Positions 46,009 through 53,826 of a stretch of 64,000 bases of DNA are shown here, one piece after another (position 1 is the stretch's first letter; each line of letters starts with the position of its first letter). Where the stretch lies: contig CP116227.1 of NCBI GenBank assembly GCA_038184435.1, positions 3,067,501 through 3,131,500 on the forward strand. The letters run 5' to 3'. A program made the position numbers and the translations under genes. This DNA is from Nocardioides alkalitolerans (GTDB lineage Bacteria > Actinomycetota > Actinomycetes > Propionibacteriales > Nocardioidaceae). Under the pieces are notes generated by a model. That model was not told the origin of the DNA. It saw only the letters and a list, made by a program, of their open reading frames with translations, and did no database searches.

Positions 46009-46054
46009 CGGCGGGCGCCTCCTGACGGCGGGCGCCTCCTGACGGCGGGCGCCG
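46004..46054 (+). repeat. Three 17-bp tandem repeats at the end of the ohrR-like gene
   Basis: CCTGACGGCGGGCGCCT occurs at 46004-46020 and 46021-46037, and once more at 46038-46054 with only the last base changed. The first unit contains the gene's TGA. As 17 is not a multiple of three, the three TGAs fall in all three frames. The repeats end 8 bases before the convergent dcd stop. Confidence 0.9.
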
Positions 46055-46062
46055 AGCCGCCG

Positions 46063-46638
46063 CTAGATCGTCGTGCGGTGGAAGTTCAGGTAGGACCGGG
46101 ACGGGGTCGGTCCCCGCTGGCCCTGGTAGCGCGAGCCGTAGCGCTCCGAGCCGTAGGGGTGCTCGGCCGCGGAACTCAGCCGGAAGAAGCAGAGCTGCCC
46201 GATCTTCATCCCCGGCCACAGCTTGATCGGCAGGTTCGCGACGTTGGCGAGCTCCAGCGTCACGTGCCCGGAGAACCCGGGGTCGATGAACCCGGCCGTG
46301 GAGTGGGTCAGCAGCCCGAGGCGCCCGAGCGACGACTTGCCCTCGAGACGGGCCGCGATGTCGTCCGGCAGGCCGACGACCTCATAGGTCGACCCCAGCA
46401 CGAACTCCCCGGGGTGCAGGATGAACGGCTCGTCGCGTCCCGTCTCGACCTCGCGCGTGAGGTCCGCCTGGTCCTCGGCGGGGTCGATGTGGGCGTGCAG
46501 GTGGTTGTCGAAGACCCGGAAGAACTTGTCGAGCCGCACGTCGACCGACGACGGCTGCACCATCTCGGGCGCGTAGGGCTCGAGGGAGACCCGGCCGGTG
46601 TCGATCTCGGCCTTGATGTCGCGGTCGGAGAGAAGCAC
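46063..46638 (-). CDS. dcd: dCTP deaminase
   Basis: The 191-residue enzyme converts dCTP to dUTP (in some actinobacteria directly to dUMP), feeding dTMP synthesis. The family motifs are LLSDRDIKAEID at the N-terminus, QPSSVDVRLD, GKSSLGRLGL, the catalytic region THSTAGFIDPGFSGH and the C-terminal lid near RYQGQRGPTPS. Length is exactly typical when the GTG at 46638 is used, with AGG 12 bases upstream. It converges with the ohrR-like gene and diverges from the SGNH hydrolase. Confidence 0.95.
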   Translation of the reverse strand: MLLSDRDIKAEIDTGRVSLEPYAPEMVQPSSVDVRLDKFFRVFDNHLHAHIDPAEDQADLTREVETGRDEPFILHPGEFVLGSTYEVVGLPDDIAARLEGKSSLGRLGLLTHSTAGFIDPGFSGHVTLELANVANLPIKLWPGMKIGQLCFFRLSSAAEHPYGSERYGSRYQGQRGPTPSRSYLNFHRTTI

Positions 46639-46705
46639 GGGGGTCAACCTAGCGGCCCGGGGCCCGGATGTGCGTCGTGCCCGCAACCGGTTGCACACTG
46701 AACGT

Positions 46706-47515
46706 ATGTCTGCCACGCCGCCGTACCGCCGCTACGTCGCCCTCGGGGACTCCTTCACCGAGGGCGTGGGTGACCACGACCCCGACCGCCCCAACGGCGT
46801 CCGCGGCTGGGCGGACCGGGTCGCCGAGGTGCTCGCGGCCCGCGCCGCAGCCGCCGGCGAGGACTTCGGCTACGCCAACCTCGCGATCCGCGGCCGCAAG
46901 CTCGTGCCCGTCCTCGAGGAGCAGGTCGACCCCGCCATCGCGCTCGACCCCGACCTCGTGACCCTGTACGCCGGGGCCAACGACATCGTGCGCCCCAAGG
47001 TCGACCTCGACGCCCTCGCCGTGGCGTACGACGAGGGCGTGGAGCGCCTCGCCGCCACCGGCGCGCGGATCGTGCTGTTCACGGCGTTCGACCCGGGCCA
47101 GGGCGGGCTGTACGCGCCGATCCGGGGCCGCTTCGCGCTCTACAACGAGCACGTCCGCGAGATCGCCGACCGGCACGGGGCCGTGGTGGCCGACTCCTGG
47201 CGCATCGCGCACCGGCTGCCCGGCGGCCTCGTCGCCTCCGACGCGCGCCTGTGGGACGTCGACCGGATGCACCTCGGGCCCGCCGGGCACCAGTTCGTCG
47301 CCATGATGGTCCTCGACGCCCTCGGGCTCGCCGACCACGGCCTGGAGCCCGTCCCGCTGGCGGAGGCCCTCGCCGTACCGCGGCTGCAGCGTGCGCGCGC
47401 CGACCTCGACTGGGCGCGCACGCACCTGGCGCCGTGGGTGCAGCGACGCCTCACCGGCCGCTCGTCGGGCGACACGATCACCCCGCGTCGTCCGGGTCTC
47501 GCGCCGATCGAGTAG
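46706..47515 (+). CDS. SGNH/GDSL family hydrolase
   Basis: The 269-residue cytoplasmic esterase-like protein has block I VALGDSFTEGVGD (Ser near 16), block II glycine in LAIRGRK, block III YAGANDIV with the oxyanion Asn, and block V DRMHLGPAGH with the catalytic Asp and His. There is no signal peptide. The substrate is unknown; members include lipases and acyl esterases. The ATG at 46706 sits 67 bases from dcd with little ribosome-site signal, so it may be leaderless. A tRNA gene follows 34 bases after its stop. Confidence 0.9.
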   Translation: MSATPPYRRYVALGDSFTEGVGDHDPDRPNGVRGWADRVAEVLAARAAAAGEDFGYANLAIRGRKLVPVLEEQVDPAIALDPDLVTLYAGANDIVRPKVDLDALAVAYDEGVERLAATGARIVLFTAFDPGQGGLYAPIRGRFALYNEHVREIADRHGAVVADSWRIAHRLPGGLVASDARLWDVDRMHLGPAGHQFVAMMVLDALGLADHGLEPVPLAEALAVPRLQRARADLDWARTHLAPWVQRRLTGRSSGDTITPRRPGLAPIE

Positions 47516-47549
47516 CATCGGGCCCGGCCGTGCCACCCGCGGCGGCCGT

Positions 47550-47625
47550 GCGGACGTAGCTCAGTTGGTAGAGCGCGACCTTCCCAAGGTCGATGTCGCG
47601 AGTTCGAGTCTCGTCGTCCGCTCCA
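47550..47625 (+). tRNA. tRNA-Gly (anticodon CCC), CCA encoded
   Basis: A full cloverleaf is visible: acceptor GCGGACG/CGTCCGC, D-stem GCTC/GAGC, anticodon stem CGACC/GGTCG around TTCCCAA (anticodon 47583-47585), and T-arm GCGAG-TTCGAGT-CTCGT. The discriminator T is followed by genomic CCA. It is 76 bases including CCA. It reads GGG codons. Its last base is the first base of the next gene's start codon. Confidence 0.97.
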
Positions 47626-48299
47626 TGTCTGCCACGACTCGCCCCTTCGAGGGCTTCGGCGAGGCCGCGCTCGACTTCTACGACGACCTCGAGCTCGACA
47701 ACACCCGCTCCTTCTGGCTGGCCCACAAGGAGCAGTACGACGCGGCCGTCCGCGCCCCGATGCTGGCCCTCACCGCCGCGCTCGAGGCCGAGTTCGGCGC
47801 GGCGAAGGTGTTCCGGCCCTACCGGGACGTGCGCTTCCGCACCGACAAGACGCCCTACAAGACCCACCAAGGCGCGTTCGTGGCCGTCGGCCCCTCCTGC
47901 GGCTTCTACGTGCAGGTCTCGGCCGCCGGCGTGCGCACGGGCGGGGGCTTCTACCGCGCGGAGGCGGACGCGCTCGCGCGCTTCCGGGCGTACGTCGCGG
48001 ACGACGCCACCGGCCCGACGCTCGTCGACGACGTGGCCGCGGTCGAGCGCCGCGGCTGGACGGTCGGCGGCGACACGCTGAGGACGGCCCCCCGCGGGTT
48101 CGCGAAGGACCACCCCCGCATCGCGCTGCTGCGCCACCGCTCGCTCACCTTCGGGCGCGACCACGGCTTCGCGCCCGAGGTCATCGGCGTACCGGGGTTC
48201 GCGGAGCGCGTGCGCGCCGACTGGCGGGAGCTGCGGCCCGTGGTGGAGACGCTCGCCGAGGTGCTGACCGACCCGTTCGGCGACCAGCCCGAGGTCTAG
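47625..48299 (+). CDS. DUF2461 family protein
   Basis: The 224-residue protein matches DUF2461 (TIGR02453 type), a widespread family of unknown function. The conserved pieces are FEGFGEAALDFYDDLELDN at the start, RPYRDVRFRTDKTPYKTH in the first third, and GFYVQVSAAGVRTGGGFY. The ATG at 47625 uses the last A of the tRNA's CCA as its first base; no other start fits the family N-terminus. The message would therefore begin on, or be cut away from, the tRNA precursor. There is no ribosome site other than tRNA sequence. Confidence 0.85.
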   Translation: MSATTRPFEGFGEAALDFYDDLELDNTRSFWLAHKEQYDAAVRAPMLALTAALEAEFGAAKVFRPYRDVRFRTDKTPYKTHQGAFVAVGPSCGFYVQVSAAGVRTGGGFYRAEADALARFRAYVADDATGPTLVDDVAAVERRGWTVGGDTLRTAPRGFAKDHPRIALLRHRSLTFGRDHGFAPEVIGVPGFAERVRADWRELRPVVETLAEVLTDPFGDQPEV

Positions 48300-48303
48300 C
48301 CGC

Positions 48304-48765
48304 TCAGCGCGTCTGCCAGGCGTCCTCGTCGGCGGTCCGCCGCGTGACCACCTCGGGCATGTCGCCCGACGACAGGTGCGCGATGGTGACGTTCTCGAAG
48401 ACGTCGCGGAGCGACGAGCGCGCTGCGATCCAGACGTGCTGGAGCACCGCGGCCGCGTCGTTGTAGGTCACCGACTCGGGGCGCAGGCCGTAGACGGAGA
48501 CGAGCGGGCCGTCGACCGCGCGGATGACGTCCGCCACCGAGATCTCGTCAGCGGGACGCTGGAGCCGCCACCCGCCGTACTGCCCGCGCTGCGACACGAC
48601 GATGCCCGCGCGCCGCAGGTCGGCGAGGATCGCCTGCAGGAAGCCGTGGGGGATCTCCTGGAGCCGACCCAGCTCCTCCGCGCTCACCGGGCGCCCGTCC
48701 TCGCGCTCGACGGCCATCTCGAGGAGGGCTCGCAGGGCGTAGTCGGACTTCGCGGAGACGCGCAT
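48304..48765 (-). CDS. Rrf2 family regulator lacking Fe-S cysteines
   Basis: The 153-residue protein starts with the Rrf2 winged helix (RVSAKSDYALRALLEMA, then GFLQAILADLRRAGIVVSQRGQYGG). Unlike IscR, NsrR or RsrR it contains no cysteine at all, so it cannot hold an iron-sulfur cluster; this is like the cysteine-metabolism regulator CymR. It lies 42 bases downstream of the TauE-like gene on the same strand, probably in one operon, consistent with a sulfur signal. ATG 48765 begins the domain. A palindrome at 49759 before tauE is a candidate site. Confidence 0.88.
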   Translation of the reverse strand: MRVSAKSDYALRALLEMAVEREDGRPVSAEELGRLQEIPHGFLQAILADLRRAGIVVSQRGQYGGWRLQRPADEISVADVIRAVDGPLVSVYGLRPESVTYNDAAAVLQHVWIAARSSLRDVFENVTIAHLSSGDMPEVVTRRTADEDAWQTR

Positions 48766-48807
48766 GCCGCGATTCTGTCAGAAGCGCGCCGCCGGCACGC
48801 GTCGCGC

Positions 48808-49716
48808 TCAGGCGGGCTGCAGGTCCGCGGCCGACTCCGCCGCCGCGGCCTCGGCGCGGCGGGTGGCCACCTCGTCGCGGACGGCCCAGACGATCCCCGC
48901 GATCCAGAGCGCCCCCACGACCGCGGCCAGCGCGCCCACCTGGGCGCCGACGAGCCCGAGGGTGCCGCCGATGGTCGTGGAGTTGGTGAGCACGATGAGG
49001 CCGCCCGCCGCTACGCCGAGGACCCGCGCGGGCAGGATCTTGACGAGGTACGCCGCGATCGGCGCCGCGACGACGCCGCCGGCGAGGAGTGCGAGGGCGT
49101 AGCCCCAGTCGATGCCTGCGGCTCCCAGCCCCACGAGGAAGCCGAGGGAGCCGCCGACGGCGACCACGAACTCCGACGTGTCGATGGAGCCGACGACCTT
49201 GCGCGGCTCGAGACGGCCCGAGGAGAGGAGCGTGGTCGTGCCCACCGGGCCCCAGCCGCCTCCGCCGATCGCGTCGAGGGCGCCGCCGAAGAGGCCCATC
49301 GGCGCGAGGAAGCGCGCGCTCGGACGACCCCGGAACTGGGGACGCTGCCCGCGGAGCACGAGGAAGCGGTAGACGACGTAGAGCCCGAGCACGAGCAGGA
49401 TGCCGGCGACCCACGGCTTCGCGGTGTCCGCCGGCAGGCTGACGAGGAAGGTCGCGCCGACGAAGGCCCCGACGAAACCGGGCCCGGCCAGGATGGCGAC
49501 GGTGCGCCAGTCCACGTTGCCGAGCTTGTGGTGGGAGATGCCCGAGACCAGCGACGTACCGATCTCGGAGAAGTGCACGGCGGCCGAGGCGGCGGCCGGG
49601 GCGACACCCGCGGCGAGGAGGAGGGTCGACGAGGTCACGCCGTACGCCATCCCGAGGGAACCGTCGACGAGCTGGGCGAGGAACCCCACCACGCCCAGCA
49701 CGATCAGCTGCTTCAT
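48808..49716 (-). CDS. TauE/SafE family sulfite/sulfonate-type exporter
   Basis: A 302-residue membrane protein with about eight helices and the two TauE repeats. The first begins VGFLAQLVDGSLGMAYGVTSS, and the second carries GGALDAIGGGGWGPVGTT. Family members export sulfite, sulfoacetate or related organosulfur anions. ATG 49716 has GGAGGAG 8-14 bases upstream; earlier in-frame starts lack it. It is followed by an Rrf2 regulator gene, so sulfur metabolism is a fair guess at function. Confidence 0.88.
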   Translation of the reverse strand: MKQLIVLGVVGFLAQLVDGSLGMAYGVTSSTLLLAAGVAPAAASAAVHFSEIGTSLVSGISHHKLGNVDWRTVAILAGPGFVGAFVGATFLVSLPADTAKPWVAGILLVLGLYVVYRFLVLRGQRPQFRGRPSARFLAPMGLFGGALDAIGGGGWGPVGTTTLLSSGRLEPRKVVGSIDTSEFVVAVGGSLGFLVGLGAAGIDWGYALALLAGGVVAAPIAAYLVKILPARVLGVAAGGLIVLTNSTTIGGTLGLVGAQVGALAAVVGALWIAGIVWAVRDEVATRRAEAAAAESAADLQPA

Positions 49717-49758
49717 CCCGCTCCTCCATCTCGACCCGGCCACCCAAGTCGACAAGAA

Positions 49759-49768
49759 AACCTAGGTT
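49759..49768. promoter_or_regulatory. Palindrome AACCTAGGTT upstream of tauE
   Basis: A perfect 10-bp palindrome in an A-rich patch, 43 bases before the tauE start. It is the best candidate for the co-transcribed Rrf2 protein. The overlapping TAGGTTAGGC (49763-49772) also equals one half of an iron box, but the other half is absent. Confidence 0.4.
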
Positions 49769-49886
49769 AGGCGTCTCGATCGTGCCGGGGGCATCCACTT
49801 CGTGGAACCGCCCCCGCCTGCACGTGATCCGCGGAACGAATCGGCGCGACGACTTGAATCCACGACGGGTCTGGCGGATCATTCAA

Positions 49887-49902
49887 GTTACTTGCCAGTA
49901 GC
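49887..49902. promoter_or_regulatory. Near-palindrome GTTACTTGCCAGTAGC upstream of the FadE5-like gene
   Basis: TTACT-TGCC-AGTAG is one base from a perfect dyad and matches the site at 32441 before etfD at 13 of 16 bases. It lies 44-59 bases before the GTG start. The enzyme/electron-acceptor pairing of the two genes makes a common regulator likely. Confidence 0.55.
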
Positions 49903-49945
49903 GATCGCCGCTGGCGCCCAACCGACCGCACGAAGGTGGAGTTCC

Positions 49946-51814
49946 GTGAGCCACTACAAGACCAACCTGCGTGACATCGAGTTCAACCTCTTCGAGGTGC
50001 TCGGGCGCGACGAGATCCTGGGCACCGGCCCGTTCGCGGAGCTCGACGGCGAGACCGCGCGCGAGATCCTGCGCGAGGTCGAGCGCCTCAGCCGCGAGGA
50101 CCTCGCCGCGTCCTACGAGGACGCCGACCGCAACCCCCCGGTCTTCGACCCCGAGACCCACACCGCCCCGATCCCGGAGTCGTTCAAGAAGAGCTACGAC
50201 GCCTGGATGGACTCCGAGTGGTGGCGCCTCCAGATCGTCGAGGACCTCGGCGGCCAGCAGGCGCCGTCCAGCATCGTCTGGGCGCTCGGCGAGTTCGTGC
50301 TCGGCGCGAACGCCCCGGTGTGGATGTACGCCGCGGGCCCGGCCTTCGCCGGCGTGGTGCACCGCAACGGCACCGAGCGCGACAAGCGCATCGCGCAGCT
50401 GATGGTGGAGAAGAAGTGGGGCGCCACCATGGTTCTGACCGAGCCCGACGCGGGCTCCGACGTCGGCGCCGGCCGCTCCAAGGCCACGCCCAACGAGGAC
50501 GGCTCGTGGAACATCACGGGCGTCAAGCGCTTCATCACGTCGGCCGAGTCCGACCTGCAGGACAACATCATCCACCTCGTGCTCGCCCGCCCGGCCGGCG
50601 TCGAGGGCGTCGGCGGCCCCGGCACGAAGGGCCTCAGCCTCTTCGTCGTGCCGAAGTACCACTTCGACCACGAGACCGGCGAGCTCACCGGCGAGCGCAA
50701 CGGCGTCTACGTGACGAACGTCGAGCACAAGATGGGCATCAAGGTCTCCAACACCTGCGAGGTCACCTTCGGCGACCCGCAGGTCGGCGGCGGCGAGCCG
50801 GCGAAGGGCTGGCTGCTCGGCGAGGTGCACGACGGCATCGCGCAGATGTTCCAGGTCATCGAGAACGCCCGCATGATGGTCGGCACCAAGGCCATCGCCA
50901 CGCTCTCGACCGGCTACCTGAACGCGCTGGACTACGCGAAGAGCCGCGTGCAGGGCGCCGACCTCACCAACTCGGCGAAGACCGCTCCCCGCGTCACCAT
51001 CACCCACCACCCGGACGTGCGCCGCTCGCTGATGACGCAGAAGGCGTCGGCGGAGGCCATGCGCTCGCTCGTGCTCTACACGGCGTCGTGGCAGGACAAG
51101 GTGCAGATCGCGGAGGCCGCCGGCGAGCGCGACGAGCTGGCCGAGGCGGTCAACGACCTGCTCCTGCCGATCGTGAAGGGCTACGGCTCGGAGCGCTCCT
51201 GGGTGCTGCTGGGCACGGAGTCGCTGCAGACCTTCGGCGGCTCGGGCTTCCTGCAGGAGTACCCGATCGAGCAGTACGTGCGCGACGCCAAGATCGACAC
51301 GCTCTACGAGGGCACCACGGCGATCCAGGGCCAGGACTTCTTCTTCCGCAAGATCGTCAAGGACCAGGGCCGCGCCCTCGGCCACCTGGCGAACGAGATC
51401 AAGGGTTTCATCGAGTCCGAGGCCGGCAACGGCCGCCTCAAGAACGAGCGCGAGCTGCTCGCCACCGCCCTCGACGACGCCAACGCCCTGGTCGGCCTCA
51501 TGATCAACGACCTCATGTCGGCGGACGCGTCCTCGGGCGGCGACATCCGCAACGTCTACAAGGTCGCGCTCAACACCAGCCGCCTGCTCATGGCGCTCGG
51601 CGACGTGGTCTGCGGCTGGCTGCTGCTCCGCGGTGCCGAGGTCGCGATCGCGAAGCTGGACGGCGACCCGGGCAAGGACAAGGCGTTCTACGAGGGCAAG
51701 GTCGCCGCCGCGCAGTTCTTCGCGCAGCAGAACCTCCCCCGCATCTCCGCCGAGCGGAAGATCGCCGAGTCGACCGACCTCGCGATCATGGACCTCGACG
51801 AGGCCGCGTTCTGA
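49946..51814 (+). CDS. Acyl-CoA dehydrogenase, FadE5-like
   Basis: The 622-residue protein is of the long acyl-CoA dehydrogenase type. It has the N-terminal helical extension (SHYKTNLRDIEFNLFEVLG), FAD/substrate motif MVLTEPDAGSDVGAG near residue 165, and the catalytic glutamate in LYEGTTAIQGQDF near residue 455. A C-terminal helical domain ends the protein. It oxidises acyl-CoA in beta-oxidation and hands electrons to EtfBA, then EtfD. FadE5 of mycobacteria is a broad-range member of this type. The GTG at 49946 follows GGTGGAG. It has its own candidate operator at 49887 and a terminator after it. Confidence 0.92.
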   Translation: MSHYKTNLRDIEFNLFEVLGRDEILGTGPFAELDGETAREILREVERLSREDLAASYEDADRNPPVFDPETHTAPIPESFKKSYDAWMDSEWWRLQIVEDLGGQQAPSSIVWALGEFVLGANAPVWMYAAGPAFAGVVHRNGTERDKRIAQLMVEKKWGATMVLTEPDAGSDVGAGRSKATPNEDGSWNITGVKRFITSAESDLQDNIIHLVLARPAGVEGVGGPGTKGLSLFVVPKYHFDHETGELTGERNGVYVTNVEHKMGIKVSNTCEVTFGDPQVGGGEPAKGWLLGEVHDGIAQMFQVIENARMMVGTKAIATLSTGYLNALDYAKSRVQGADLTNSAKTAPRVTITHHPDVRRSLMTQKASAEAMRSLVLYTASWQDKVQIAEAAGERDELAEAVNDLLLPIVKGYGSERSWVLLGTESLQTFGGSGFLQEYPIEQYVRDAKIDTLYEGTTAIQGQDFFFRKIVKDQGRALGHLANEIKGFIESEAGNGRLKNERELLATALDDANALVGLMINDLMSADASSGGDIRNVYKVALNTSRLLMALGDVVCGWLLLRGAEVAIAKLDGDPGKDKAFYEGKVAAAQFFAQQNLPRISAERKIAESTDLAIMDLDEAAF

Positions 51815-51837
51815 TCCGCGCCTGACGTTCCACGGCA

Positions 51838-51864
51838 ACGGCCCCCGGGATCCCCGGGGGCCGT
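51838..51864 (+). terminator. Hairpin terminator after the FadE5-like gene
   Basis: An 11-bp perfect stem (51838-51848 with 51854-51864) with a 5-base loop, 24 bases after the stop, followed by CGTCGTTCC. It lies before the convergent response-regulator stop and may serve both directions. Confidence 0.82.
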
Positions 51865-51889
51865 CGTCGTTCCCGGGTACGGCGCGCGT

Positions 51890-52540
51890 TCAGCCCCCGA
51901 GGCCGTGGCGGTGCGCCCACACGACGGTCTGCACGCGGTCGCGCGTGCCGATCTTCGTCATCGCCCGCCCGAGGTGGGACTTCACCGTGGTCACCTCGAC
52001 GACGAGCGCCGCGGCGATCTCCGCGTTGGACATGCCCTGGGCCAGCAGCCGCACCACCTCGGTCTCGCGCTCCGTCAGCGGCTCGGGCAGGTCCGGGGCG
52101 GCCGCGCTGCCCCGCCGACGCGCGAACTCCTCGATGACCCGTCGGGTGATGCCCGACTGCAGCAGGCCCTCCCCCGCGGCCAGGCGCCGCACGGCGTCGA
52201 CGAGCTCCTCGGGCTCGCAGTCCTTGAGCACGAACCCGCTGGCCCCGGCCTCGAGCGCCCCGAACACGTAGTCGTCGACGTCGAAGGTGGTGACGACGAG
52301 CACCGCGGGCGCGGCGTCGCCGTGCTCCGCCACGATCGTGCGGGTCGCGGCCAGCCCGTCGCCGCCCGGCATCCGCACGTCCATGCAGACGACGTCGGGA
52401 CGGGTGCGGCGGACAGCGGCGACCGCCTCCGGCCCCGTGCCGGCCTCGCCGACGACCTCGAGGTCGGGCTGCTCCGCGAGGATCACCCCGAACCCGGCCC
52501 GCACCACGGCCTGGTCGTCGACCAGCAGCACCCGGATCAC
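51890..52540 (-). CDS. NarL/LuxR family response regulator
   Basis: The 216-residue protein has a receiver domain (2-120) with the acidic pocket VDDQ, phospho-acceptor Asp in VVCMDVRMPGGDG (near 54) and Lys in FVLKDCE. A LuxR-type HTH (about 150-210) has LTERETEVVRLLAQGMSNAEI. Its GTG at 52540 overlaps the stop of the histidine kinase gene (GTGA). The targets are unknown; the lipoprotein hydrolase upstream is a candidate. Confidence 0.95.
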   Translation of the reverse strand: MIRVLLVDDQAVVRAGFGVILAEQPDLEVVGEAGTGPEAVAAVRRTRPDVVCMDVRMPGGDGLAATRTIVAEHGDAAPAVLVVTTFDVDDYVFGALEAGASGFVLKDCEPEELVDAVRRLAAGEGLLQSGITRRVIEEFARRRGSAAAPDLPEPLTERETEVVRLLAQGMSNAEIAAALVVEVTTVKSHLGRAMTKIGTRDRVQTVVWAHRHGLGG

Positions 52541-53772
52541 CGCTCCCCCTCCTGATCCACCGGAACCTCCACCGGGACCTCCACCGGGACCTCCACCGGC
52601 AGCCCCACCCGCACCCGCCATCCTCCGGCGGGGGTCGGGCCGACGTCGAGCCGGCCGCCGACGAGCTGCACCCGCTCCCGCATCCCGAGCAGCCCGACGC
52701 CCTCGCCGGCGCGGCGTCCGGCGAGCGGCGGGGCGGGAGCCGGTCCGTTCTCCACGGTCACGACGACCCGGTCGCCGTCGCGCACGACCTCGACCACCAC
52801 GGGAGCGCCCGGCGCGTGCTGCCGCGCGTTGGAGAGCGCCTCCTGCACCGCCCGGTAGGCCGTCACGTCCGCGAGCGGGCCGAGCCCCACCGCGTCCTCG
52901 GCGTGCCCCGTCCGGTGGACGACCACGTCGTCCCCCAGCGCCCGCGCCTGCTCGACGAGGCCGTCGAGCACACCGAGCCCCGGCACCGGGGCGCCGTCCT
53001 CGGCGCCGTCCGGGTCGCGCAGCACGCCGACGAGCATCCGCAGGTCCTCGAGCGTGCGGCGCCCCTGGGCGCGGATCGCGAGCAGCCCCTCCCGGGCGGC
53101 GGCCGGGTCGCGCTCGACCAACCGGGACGCGGCCGTCGCCTGCACGACCATCGCGGAGAGGTGGTGGGCGGCGATGTCGTGGAGCTCGCGCGCCATCCCG
53201 GCCCGCACCTCGGCGACGGCCGAGCGCACCCGGTCCTCCTGCGCCGCGACCGCCTCTGCGGCGCGGCGGCGCTCGAGCTCGGCGTACCGGCGACGGGTCG
53301 CCACGTGCGCCCCCACGAGCGCGGCGGCGACGTAGGTGACCGTCCCGCCCACCACGCCCACGAGGCCGGTGACGACCCCGCCGGTGCCCACCGTGACGGC
53401 GAGCGTGCCGACGAGCTCGACGAGCACCGCGGCCAGCACGGCGCGCGCGGCGACCCGCTCGGGGAGCAGGGACCCGACGGCGTACGCCGCGAGCAGCGGC
53501 GCCGCGCCCCGGGCCCCGACGTCGTCCGGGCTGGCCGCTACGACGGCCACCTGGAGCGCCGCCACGAGGAGCAGGCAGGCCCGGGGATGGCTGCGTCGGA
53601 CGAGCAGCGGCAGGCACTGCACCACGCACACCGCTGTGAGCACCGCGGTCGCGCCCGCGCCCGGGACCGTCTCCCCGGAGGCCGCCCCCAGGAGGACCAC
53701 GGCGGGCAGCGCGACCGCGGTGAGCGCGGCGACGGCCGCGGTGAGCAGGGCGTCGCGGGCGGTGGTCGTCAT
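52537..53772 (-). CDS. Sensor histidine kinase (HisKA_3 type)
   Basis: The 411-residue membrane kinase has an N-terminal block of about six hydrophobic helices (residues 5-150) with almost no external loop, a coiled segment, and the HisKA_3 site MARELHDIAAHHLSAMV (His near 198). An HATPase region follows with NARQHAP and GVGLLGMRERV. Kinases of this shape sense the membrane itself or a partner membrane protein. The last 20 residues hold VEVP repeats encoded by 12-bp tandem repeats. It lies 54 bases after the lipoprotein hydrolase gene and overlaps the regulator gene. Confidence 0.93.
   Translation of the reverse strand: MTTTARDALLTAAVAALTAVALPAVVLLGAASGETVPGAGATAVLTAVCVVQCLPLLVRRSHPRACLLLVAALQVAVVAASPDDVGARGAAPLLAAYAVGSLLPERVAARAVLAAVLVELVGTLAVTVGTGGVVTGLVGVVGGTVTYVAAALVGAHVATRRRYAELERRRAAEAVAAQEDRVRSAVAEVRAGMARELHDIAAHHLSAMVVQATAASRLVERDPAAAREGLLAIRAQGRRTLEDLRMLVGVLRDPDGAEDGAPVPGLGVLDGLVEQARALGDDVVVHRTGHAEDAVGLGPLADVTAYRAVQEALSNARQHAPGAPVVVEVVRDGDRVVVTVENGPAPAPPLAGRRAGEGVGLLGMRERVQLVGGRLDVGPTPAGGWRVRVGLPVEVPVEVPVEVPVDQEGER
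52557..52599 (-). repeat. 12-bp tandem repeats at the 3' end of the kinase gene
   Basis: CCACCGGAACCT is followed by two copies of CCACCGGGACCT and a partial fourth unit. On the coding strand they give repeated Pro-Val-Glu-Val. Slippage could change the tail length in multiples of four residues without a frameshift. Confidence 0.88.
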
Positions 53773-53826
53773 GGGGCGGTCCTCCTGGGTCGGGTCCGAG
53801 GCTAGGGCTGTTGCGATCGGGCGGGC

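Noticed and set aside
49763..49772. Iron box upstream of tauE
   Set aside because: Only one half of the DtxR/IdeR consensus is present; the second half is unrelated, unlike the site at 45408.
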